Positions 1 through 5,708 of a stretch of DNA of 6,637 bases are shown here, in pieces. This stretch comes from UBA8437 sp003445035. GTDB lineage: Bacteria; Planctomycetota; Planctomycetia; Planctomycetales; Planctomycetaceae. The first letter of the stretch is position 1. Each line of letters opens with the position of its first letter. The notes beneath the pieces were generated by a model. It saw only the letters and a list, made by a program, of their open reading frames with translations, did no database searches and was not told the DNA's origin. The translations under genes and the position numbers were made by a program. The stretch spans positions 1-6,637 of the forward strand of contig CALCHI010000006.1 in the NCBI GenBank assembly GCA_937901285.1, read 5' to 3'.

Positions 1-291
1 CGGATCAACTCTCAGAAAGGAACAGCCAGCAAGGTGCTGCAGCCGGGGCGGGACCATTGGCCCGGTGCGATGTCGATGCTGGTTTCCGGTGGCGGACTCG
101 AAGTCGGCCAGGTGATCGGTTCGACCGATTCGAAGGCCGAGCATCCCCGGTCGCGGCCGCTGTCGCCCAACGACCTGTGGGCGACGGTGTATCGTCACCT
201 GGGGATTGACACCGAGCACACCTTTCCTGATTTCACCGGGCGACCGTTGCCGATCCTCCCGGATGGGATTCCGATCCGCGAATTGCTGTGA
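1..291 (+). CDS. DUF1501 family protein, C-terminal end (partial)
   Basis: The reading frame is open from the first base and ends at a TGA at 289-291, so only the last 96 residues are present and the start lies outside the window. The segment carries the DUF1501 C-terminal signature: GRDHWP at residues 16-21, a short hydrophobic strand ending in SGGG, a GQVIGSTD strand-turn, an NDLWATVYRHLGID helix, and a closing GRPLPILPDGIPIREL tail. DUF1501 proteins are alkaline-phosphatase/sulfatase-fold proteins, usually Tat-exported and usually encoded next to planctomycete cytochrome (PSCyt/PSD) genes. Their biochemical activity is unknown. The usual cytochrome partner, if there is one, would lie upstream of the window. 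A GTG at position 34 is not a believable start because the family similarity continues upstream of it. The family call is from remembered motifs and is strong. Confidence 0.9.
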   Translation, partial: RINSQKGTASKVLQPGRDHWPGAMSMLVSGGGLEVGQVIGSTDSKAEHPRSRPLSPNDLWATVYRHLGIDTEHTFPDFTGRPLPILPDGIPIRELL

Positions 292-329
292 TGCGATCGT
301 GCCCCGGGCCTCAAGTAGAGCGTGACACC

Positions 330-728
330 ATGAACGGCTTTCGGCGAGTGCTGCTGCTGGTTGCCCTGTCGACGTTGGCCGGCTGTGGCGATCGGAATCC
401 GGTCGCGGTTGTGCCCCTGGCCGCCACCGTGTTGCCGGACAGCGGGGATGCGAAGGTTGTTCTGTTTGTGCCTGGTGCCAGTTGACCTCGTGATTGACGT
501 CCGAGGCTCGAGCGAGCTTTCGCTGCCTTGCCGTGCGTGAGGCCCGATCCCCCGGTGACCGTCAGCATCAAGGACCGCACCGCGACCCTGTACGTGGATG
601 CGGTCAGTTGCCGGCTCGAGGACCTGGTGCGAGCGGCTGGGGACCTGGGCTACGCTGTCACGGTGCGCTCGATCGAGCCCTCCCGGGTGAAAGACCCGGT
701 TCCGGAGAACCCCGGCCGGTCAACGTGA
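330..728 (+). pseudogene. Broken small lipoprotein with HMA-like (heavy-metal-associated) domain
   Basis: An ATG at 330 opens a lipoprotein signal peptide: two arginines at residues 5-6, a leucine-rich core, and a lipobox LAGC with Cys19. The mature part reads AKVVLFVPGAS and then hits TGA at 483, with a second in-frame TGA at 495. The same frame resumes around 543-728 with VTVSIKDRTATLYVD and then LEDLVRAAGDLGYAVTV, which match the second half of an HMA fold (strand, turn, strand, helix, GY-containing strand). The missing middle appears in another frame at about 524-556 as CLAVREARSPG, which resembles the first HMA helix and its PG turn. At least two compensating indels are therefore needed, one near 480-494 and one near 549-558. 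The normal CxxC copper site is not intact in any frame. An intact relative would be a periplasmic or membrane-anchored metal-binding protein. The alternatives are sequencing errors, or a separate 51-residue lipoprotein ending at 485. I favour a genuine or error-derived broken gene. Confidence 0.5.
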
Positions 729-1892
729 GGACGCGCCCGGATCGGGAAGCCCGATGCTGGTGCCGCTCACCACGCGACATCCGGGCAGCGCGGTGACCAG
801 TTTGGCGACGGCTTCGGCCGATGCGGCAGTCGTCTCCACGTAGATGATCTTCAGGGACTTGTGACCGTGCAGGGTGGCCAGGCCGGCATCCGACACCCGG
901 GTGCGGTTGAGATTGAGCAGTTCGAGATTTTCGAGTCGGGACAGAACCTCGACCGACTTGTCGCCGATCGGGCATCCGTTGAGTCTCAATTCGACCAGGT
1001 TCTCGATCTCGGACAGCGATCGGCATCCCGCTTCGCTGATCTTCAGGTCCTGCAGGTCGAGGTGGGTGAGAGAATCGCGAGTGGAAAGCGTCTGGAGACC
1101 ACTGTCTGTGACGCCGGTGTTGTTGAGACTGAGTCGTTCGAGATGGGACATCGTGACCAGATGGGCCATGCCGGCGTCGGTGACCTGGGTGCCGGACAGT
1201 TCCAGGTGACGCAGTTGCGGCAGTCCTGCCAACGATTTCAGTGTCACATCACCGATGGCCATTGCGTTGAGACTGACGCGACGCAACGAGGTGATCGCAG
1301 CCAGTGCCCCGACGGCCTTGTCGCCGAGGCGGCCCTGGTCGAGGACCAGCGTCTGCAGATGCGACAATTGGCTCAAAGGTGCCAGCTCGGCGTCAGCGAG
1401 TCCGGTGGAAGCCAGGTCGAGGAATTCCAGTTGGGACAGGCGTGCCAGTTGATCGAGGCTGTTCGCGGCCAACGGGGAGGAAGAGAGTTTCAGTCGCTTG
1501 AGTTGCTTCAGCGATCCCAGTGTTTGCCAGGCGTGGGCGTCCAGGTTGGCGTTGGTGATCCAGAGGGTTTCGAGTGCCGGGCAGTTGTTCAGGGATTCCA
1601 GCCCCTGCTCATCGAGAGTGGGAGACGAGAGGTAGAGCCGGCGGAGCTTTGACAGTTGGGCGATTCGTTGGAGGCCGCGACTGCTCAACTGCCGATTGGT
1701 GAGATCGACGGCAACGATGTGGCCATCGGCGTCGGTCTCGACCGGGCAGAACGATTCCACCGCGGTGGCGATCTCGTCGCCGTGTTCGGCCAGAGCCGAG
1801 ACCACGTCATCGGGGGGCGCGGGGGATGTGCCACAGCCGCCGGCAGTTGCCAGCAGCAGTACGCTCGCCAGAATTGTTCTCGACCCGATCAT
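720..1892 (-). CDS. Leucine-rich-repeat lipoprotein, 13 repeats
   Basis: This 390-residue protein starts with a lipoprotein-type signal peptide: a hydrophobic core at residues 7-17 followed by AGGC with Cys20. After a short linker (21-58) come 13 consecutive leucine-rich repeats of exactly 24 residues, starting at residues 59, 83, 107, 131, 155, 179, 203, 227, 251, 275, 299, 323 and 347, without a single insertion or deletion. The best repeats read LRHLELSGTQVTDAGMAHL and LERLSLNNTGVTDSGLQTL. This is the 'TDxGL' LRR type common in planctomycetes and related to the cysteine-containing LRRs of F-box proteins. The last repeat is degenerate and may act as a cap. The fold should be a solenoid exposed on the periplasmic or outer-membrane side, used for protein binding; the partner is unknown and no enzymatic domain is attached. 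The gene diverges from the sulfatase gene. No strong Shine-Dalgarno sequence precedes the ATG. Long open frames on the opposite strand here are coding shadows. Confidence 0.9.
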   Translation of the reverse strand: MIGSRTILASVLLLATAGGCGTSPAPPDDVVSALAEHGDEIATAVESFCPVETDADGHIVAVDLTNRQLSSRGLQRIAQLSKLRRLYLSSPTLDEQGLESLNNCPALETLWITNANLDAHAWQTLGSLKQLKRLKLSSSPLAANSLDQLARLSQLEFLDLASTGLADAELAPLSQLSHLQTLVLDQGRLGDKAVGALAAITSLRRVSLNAMAIGDVTLKSLAGLPQLRHLELSGTQVTDAGMAHLVTMSHLERLSLNNTGVTDSGLQTLSTRDSLTHLDLQDLKISEAGCRSLSEIENLVELRLNGCPIGDKSVEVLSRLENLELLNLNRTRVSDAGLATLHGHKSLKIIYVETTAASAEAVAKLVTALPGCRVVSGTSIGLPDPGASSR

Positions 1893-1982
1893 CTGTCTCG
1901 ACGCCTGGTGCCAGTCGGTCTCCCTGAGGAGATTCTAACTCAACACCGACGTTCTGTTCAGGGGTCACTGCCGCATGATGGA

Positions 1983-1998
1983 CCATTGGTTACCATGG
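1983..1998. promoter_or_regulatory. Imperfect palindrome, possible operator in divergent spacer
   Basis: The sequence CCATTGGTTACCATGG becomes a perfect odd-length palindrome (7-bp arms around a central T) if the extra T at 1987 is left out. It lies between the divergent LRR and sulfatase genes, about 50 bp upstream of the preferred sulfatase start and about 90 bp from the LRR start. Such a site could bind a dimeric regulator. No regulator gene is visible in the window, and a chance occurrence is possible. Confidence 0.2.
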
Positions 1999-2049
1999 TG
2001 CGGTCGCAGCGGTGGTCGGCCCGCTTTCCCGAAATGGTGGATGGTTCTC

Positions 2050-3492
2050 ATGACGATTCGACGTCCGACGCTGGTGGTGATGGCCCTGGCGGTGATTTTT
2101 TCGAACGCGGTGTCGGCTGCCGGAAAGCCGAATATCATCCTGGTGATGGCCGACGACCAGGGCTGGGGCGACATGGCCTACAACGGCCACCCGTTGCTGA
2201 AGACGCCGAACTTCGACAAGGCGGCCGCCACCGGGCTGCGTTTTGATCGCTTCTACGCGGCGGCCCCGGTCTGTTCTCCGACACGGGCCAGCGTGTTGAC
2301 CGGTCGGCATCCCAACCGGTCCGGAGTCTTCAAGTGGGGGTACCCATTACGGCCCCAGGAATCGACCCTGGCCGAGGTGTTGAAGACGGCCGGGTACAGG
2401 ACGGCACATTTCGGCAAGTGGCACCTGGGCAGTGTTCGCCGGGCCAGCCCGGCTCATCCGGGGCGCAACGGGTTCGATCACTGGTTGAGTGCACCGAACT
2501 TCTTCGACAACAACGCGGTCCTGTCGTTGAAAGGGAAGGCGGTCAAGACGAGCGGAGAGAGTTCCATCGTGACGGTCGATGCGGCCCTGGAGTGGATCGG
2601 CCACGAATCGAAACGCGACACTCCGTTCCTGGCGGTTGTCTGGTTCGGGTCACCTCACTCGCCTCACCGCGCCGTCAAAAGGGACCGCGAGCCGTATGCC
2701 GGTCAGCCGGTGAGGAACCAGCATTTTCTGGGCGAGGTGACCGGCATGGACCGGGCATTCGGAAAGTTGCGGGATGCCCTGGGATCGCTGGGGATCCGCG
2801 ACAACACGATCCTGTGGTACTGCAGCGACAACGGCGCGTTGCCCCGAGTGGGGTCAGCCGGGCCGTTTCGGGGTCGCAAGGGAAAGATTTACGAGGGCGG
2901 GTTGCTGGTGCCGGCCATCCTCGAATGGCCGGCCCGGATCAAGTCGCCCCGCAAGACGTCGGTGCGTTGCAACACCTGTGACATCTACCCGACGCTGCTG
3001 GAGATCACCGGAGCCACGGCGAAGCATCAGCCCGTGGTCGACGGCGTGAGCCTTGTGGGACTGATTGACGGCAAAACGTCGAAACGGATGCGGCCGATGG
3101 GGTTCTGGGACTACCCCGTGCGGGGAATCAGCACGCCCTCGGCCAAGTGGATGGGCGACCTGCTGGTGGCTCAGAAGAACGGTGACGACTTGCCGCCCCA
3201 TGTGTCGAGCCAGAAAGCGGCGGAATTGCCCAGCCCGCGTCACGGGCTGGACCGGTTCCCCGGTCATTCGGCCTGGATTGACGGGCACTGGAAACTGCAT
3301 CGGATCGATGGCAAGAATGGCAAGGTCCGCTTCGAGTTGTACGACCTGGAGTCGGATCCGTCGGAGAAGACCGACGTGGCCGCCGGCCACCCCGAGCGGG
3401 CCGGGCAGTTGAAGCTCGGTCTCAACGGTTGGCTCAAGTCGGTCGTCGGCAGTTACAACGGCGACGATTACGCGGATGAAACCACCCGATGA
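2050..3492 (+). CDS. Secreted type I (formylglycine-dependent) sulfatase
   Basis: A sulfatase hydrolyses sulfate esters, here probably on a polysaccharide. From the ATG at 2050 the protein has 480 residues with a signal peptide (arginines at 4-5, hydrophobic core 8-18, likely cleavage after AVSA near residue 23). Catalytic features are complete: metal-binding DD at 35-36 in LVMADDQGWGD; CSPTR at 75-79, with Cys75 to be converted to formylglycine, followed by a TGR; FGKWHLG with Lys123 and His125; SPHSPH with His203; SDNG with Asp260 and Asn261; and a lysine near 279 in RKGKIYEGG. The C-terminal subdomain shows the usual LYDLESDPSEKTD motif. The architecture is closest to arylsulfatase A/GALNS-like enzymes; the substrate cannot be assigned. 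CNTC at 307-310 is an extra cysteine pair. An ATG at 1975 would add 25 residues of non-signal character ahead of the signal peptide, and the GGTGGATGG stretch suits the start at 2050; the ATG at 2041 is also possible. The stop overlaps the next gene by four bases. Confidence 0.93.
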   Translation: MTIRRPTLVVMALAVIFSNAVSAAGKPNIILVMADDQGWGDMAYNGHPLLKTPNFDKAAATGLRFDRFYAAAPVCSPTRASVLTGRHPNRSGVFKWGYPLRPQESTLAEVLKTAGYRTAHFGKWHLGSVRRASPAHPGRNGFDHWLSAPNFFDNNAVLSLKGKAVKTSGESSIVTVDAALEWIGHESKRDTPFLAVVWFGSPHSPHRAVKRDREPYAGQPVRNQHFLGEVTGMDRAFGKLRDALGSLGIRDNTILWYCSDNGALPRVGSAGPFRGRKGKIYEGGLLVPAILEWPARIKSPRKTSVRCNTCDIYPTLLEITGATAKHQPVVDGVSLVGLIDGKTSKRMRPMGFWDYPVRGISTPSAKWMGDLLVAQKNGDDLPPHVSSQKAAELPSPRHGLDRFPGHSAWIDGHWKLHRIDGKNGKVRFELYDLESDPSEKTDVAAGHPERAGQLKLGLNGWLKSVVGSYNGDDYADETTR

Positions 3493-3938
3493 ACAAGGCC
3501 TTCGTCAAGGAACCGGAATTCGATGGCCGGGCGTATTGCCCGAGCTGCGGGCAGCTGGGGACCCAGGTGCAGGGCGTGACCCTGGACGCATTCCTCCAGG
3601 CGGAGGCGCGTGGAGATCTGGGTGAGGACGCGTGGTTCTGCGGGTTCGACCGCTGCAACGTTGCCTACTTTGACCTCTTCGAGTCCACCGTCACCACCGA
3701 GCATCTCGTCCGCAGTGTCTATCCGATGGACGTGGGGGCTCCGATCTGCGGATGCTTCGGATTGAAGATGTCGGACATCGAAGCCGACGTTGCCGAGGGG
3801 CATCCGTCCCGGCTTCGAGAATTGGCCAGCCGCTCCAAGAGCGAGGAGGCTCGCTGCCAGGCAGCCGCTGCCGACGGCCGTTGCTGCATGCAGGAGGCAC
3901 AACGGGTCTATTTTCGACTGCGGGGTGGTGTGGGTTGA
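3489..3938 (+). CDS. CopZ N-terminal-domain-like zinc/[2Fe-2S] metallochaperone protein
   Basis: This 149-residue soluble protein has no signal peptide and nine cysteines. CPSC (Cys17, Cys20) and CGFDRC (Cys51, Cys56), with the sequence WFC....CNVAYF around the second pair, form a likely four-cysteine zinc site. CGC (Cys87, Cys89), Cys123 and the GRCC pair (Cys132, Cys133) form a likely [2Fe-2S] site of the BFD type. This spacing and the AYF and GRCC landmarks resemble the N-terminal half of Archaeoglobus CopZ, which binds zinc and a [2Fe-2S] cluster and is joined there to a copper-binding HMA domain. No HMA domain is attached here. The family's role is thought to be intracellular copper handling, possibly with redox activity on the metal; its role in this organism is inferred. 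The ATG overlaps the sulfatase stop (ATGA), which points to translational coupling. It could also be a general iron-sulfur/zinc protein not specific for copper. Confidence 0.75.
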   Translation: MNKAFVKEPEFDGRAYCPSCGQLGTQVQGVTLDAFLQAEARGDLGEDAWFCGFDRCNVAYFDLFESTVTTEHLVRSVYPMDVGAPICGCFGLKMSDIEADVAEGHPSRLRELASRSKSEEARCQAAAADGRCCMQEAQRVYFRLRGGVG

Positions 3939-3943
3939 GCGGT

Positions 3944-3971
3944 GCGGGACTCCGAACACAAGCCGTCCCGC
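3944..3971. terminator. Hairpin in convergent spacer, possible bidirectional terminator
   Basis: GCGGGAC at 3944-3950 and GTCCCGC at 3965-3971 are perfect 7-bp inverted repeats separated by a 14-base loop. They sit in the 64-bp gap between the convergent CopZ-like and propeller genes, six bases after the first stop codon. There is no T-run on either strand, so intrinsic termination is uncertain. Confidence 0.3.
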
Positions 3972-4002
3972 TCTCGGCCATCACCAATCCGGACCGTCGC
4001 AA

Positions 4003-5523
4003 TCAGCTGAACTTGATGGCGTAGAGGTCGGCGTCCCTGAGCGTCACGCGGATCCGGATCGGGCGATTGGCCAGGCGACTGACATCCGTCGAACCTCCCC
4101 AGGAAACCGTGCGGTCGAGTTCGTTGCCAAACGTCTCGTCGGCGTCGGACAGCGAGAACCCCGAGACCGGTTCTCCCGTGGCTGACTGGAGTTCGACTTT
4201 CATCGTGCCGGCTGCCGAGGTGGCGAAGTTCACCGTGAGGCGACGGCCCTGGAACGTGATCGGTCGTGTGACCAGTTCGCCACCGCGGGATGGCGAACGA
4301 ACCGAGACGAATCCGTCCTGTCGCAGCGTGTGCCGGGTCAGGGTCGATCCGGGGCCGTGCCACTGGCCGCCGCCGGCATAGAACGAGAGCTCGTCGGGGG
4401 CACCCGGCAGAGAGGATTTCGTCGTGACGATGTTCCAGGCGACGGAGTTGTGGGCGTAGTACCACGAGTCGGGGCGCTGGATCCCGGGAGGCAGGAAGGC
4501 GTCGTTCCAGAGTGCGAAGCGGGTTCCGTCGCGGCTGGACATGATCTGGGTTTCGGTCAGGGCCTGGCCGTATCGGGGATGCGCCGCGATTCGCTTTCGG
4601 CGGTTCTCGAGGTCGGGCAGAGCCCGCATCGACGGGTTCCAGCCGCGCTCGGTGTATCGCATCGGGAAACCCAGCAGGATGTGAGGGGCGCGGAAGTAGG
4701 GAATGATGTTGTTGGTGTACATGTGCTGCTCGGGCGAGTCCGCGTATGTCAGGTCTCGCTCGTCGCTCCAGGTCAGCAGGTCATCGGAGACGGCCGTGCG
4801 AATGGCCCGGGTCTCGGCAGGAGTGAAAAACCGCCAGTAGGCACGGTACTTGCGGATCGTCGGGTCCCAGAAGGCGATGTTCTGGGAATCGAAGTAACCG
4901 TTGGTGATGACCGGCTTGTTGCGGGCCAGGCTCCAGCGAACCCCGTCGGGGGACTGGAAGAGGTAGAGTCCACCTTCTCGCCTGAGGCCACCGAGCGCTT
5001 TCAACCGTGCGTTGTCGGGGCAACCGGGACGGTGATCGACGAAGGGGCTGAAGTTGTGGCAGCCGTTGCCGCGCCACACGATGTTGGTCTTCTTGTTGCC
5101 ACGGTGATCGAACAGTCCGAGTTTCGGTTTGACCCAGTGGATTCCGTCCCGGCTCTCAGCGTAACAGGCCACTTCCTGGTTGGTCTTGGGCAGGTTGGGC
5201 CCCTTGACGACCTTGAAGTTGAGGCCACGGTAGTACATGCGGTACGTGTCGCCATCCTGGAACACGGTGTGGTAGGCCGATCCGACACCCTCCCACGGTT
5301 CGGCATGCTGGATCACCTGCTCCCGGGCGACGGGGTGATGCAACTGGTAGGACAACTCTCCGCTGGTGCGTTCGACGAGAAAATCGTCGACGAACAGTTC
5401 CCGCCTCGATCCCATCGCGTAGACCGGCTTGGGCTTGTCTGAGGCCGGCCGCGCGGAGGCGGCGTGAACCGTTACCGCGGCAGCGACACCGCCTCCCAGG
5501 AATTTTCGTCTGTCGATCGGCAT
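4003..5523 (-). CDS. Tat-exported beta-propeller glycoside-hydrolase-like protein
   Basis: This 506-residue protein begins with a twin-arginine signal (RRKFLGG at 5-11, alanine-rich core 12-24), so it is exported folded. The body, about 38-395, contains repeated strand-turn motifs of five-bladed propellers of the GH43/GH32/GH62-like superfamily: ELFVDDFLVE at 42-51, YAESRDGIHW at 121-130, LFQSPDGVRW at 188-197, SQNIAFWDP at 213-221, TAVSDDLLTWSD at 243-254, and SSRDGTRF at 329-336. The 'S.DG..W' motifs are the usual blade turns. Acidic residues such as Asp47, Asp220 and Asp247 could be catalytic, but I cannot assign them. The region from about 400 is a beta-sandwich C-terminal domain of the kind often fused to such planctomycete proteins (GELVTRPITFQGRRLTVNF, then DADLYAIKF at the end). 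Family members are mostly annotated as hypothetical; the substrate is unknown, and sugar hydrolysis is an inference from the fold. The gene converges on the sulfatase pair and diverges from the cytochrome gene. Confidence 0.8.
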   Translation of the reverse strand: MPIDRRKFLGGGVAAAVTVHAASARPASDKPKPVYAMGSRRELFVDDFLVERTSGELSYQLHHPVAREQVIQHAEPWEGVGSAYHTVFQDGDTYRMYYRGLNFKVVKGPNLPKTNQEVACYAESRDGIHWVKPKLGLFDHRGNKKTNIVWRGNGCHNFSPFVDHRPGCPDNARLKALGGLRREGGLYLFQSPDGVRWSLARNKPVITNGYFDSQNIAFWDPTIRKYRAYWRFFTPAETRAIRTAVSDDLLTWSDERDLTYADSPEQHMYTNNIIPYFRAPHILLGFPMRYTERGWNPSMRALPDLENRRKRIAAHPRYGQALTETQIMSSRDGTRFALWNDAFLPPGIQRPDSWYYAHNSVAWNIVTTKSSLPGAPDELSFYAGGGQWHGPGSTLTRHTLRQDGFVSVRSPSRGGELVTRPITFQGRRLTVNFATSAAGTMKVELQSATGEPVSGFSLSDADETFGNELDRTVSWGGSTDVSRLANRPIRIRVTLRDADLYAIKFS

Positions 5524-5529
5524 GGGTTT

Positions 5530-5538
5530 CTTCTCTCT
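5530..5538 (-). promoter_or_regulatory. Ribosome binding site of the propeller gene
   Basis: On the minus strand AGAGAGAAG lies six bases upstream of the ATG at 5523. This purine run supports that start, as does the twin-arginine motif directly following it. Confidence 0.5.
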
Positions 5539-5696
5539 GGTGCGGGGGGCGTCAGCCTATCGAGCTTCCGACAGCAGCAACAGCAACGACAGGCGAGGCA
5601 TTGGCCGTTTGTGGATGTCTCGGCAATCACACTGCGGTAGGATGGCGGTCGACTTGTCCGGTGGCCGCTGTTTCCCAGCGTGATCCGAATGAGGCA

Positions 5697-5700
5697 GGAG
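5697..5700 (+). promoter_or_regulatory. Ribosome binding site of the cytochrome/DUF1587 gene
   Basis: GGAG, within GAGGCAGGAG, ends eight bases before the ATG at 5709. It fixes the start of a gene that has no stop codon inside the window. Confidence 0.6.
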
Positions 5701-5708
5701 CGAGTGTC

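Larger units (their letters stand above)
5524..5708. other. Divergent intergenic region
   Basis: This 185-bp spacer lies between the divergent propeller and cytochrome genes and should hold both promoters. It contains a short CAGCAGCAACAGCAACGACAG low-complexity stretch near 5573-5593. TAGGAT at 5638-5643 could be a -10 box for the rightward gene, but no convincing -35 box stands at the right distance. I see no small gene or RNA in it. Confidence 0.35.

Noticed and set aside
494..796. 100-residue plus-strand frame starting at 494
   Set aside because: Only its first 20 or so residues resemble part of an HMA helix; the rest is arginine- and glycine-rich out-of-frame translation running into the antisense of the LRR gene.
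861..1652. 263-residue open frame on the plus strand opposite the LRR gene
   Set aside because: Its glutamine- and valine-rich sequence is the antisense of regular LRR codons; the minus-strand protein has a signal peptide and 13 phased repeats.
1975..2049. Upstream sulfatase start at 1975
   Set aside because: The added 25 residues are tryptophan- and proline-rich and precede an otherwise normal signal peptide; starts at 2041 or 2050 fit better.
3468..3959. 163-residue open frame on the minus strand over the CopZ-like gene
   Set aside because: The plus-strand frame has a conserved nine-cysteine pattern and an ATGA overlap with the sulfatase; the minus frame has no recognisable motif.
4330..5442. 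370-residue open frame on the plus strand opposite the propeller gene
   Set aside because: It shows no recognisable domain and no signal, while the minus strand has a Tat signal, a ribosome binding site and propeller motifs.
5601..5629. TTGGCC with CAATCA as a possible promoter upstream of the cytochrome gene
   Set aside because: The spacing is right but the -10 element is too far from consensus in this GC-rich DNA to be called.
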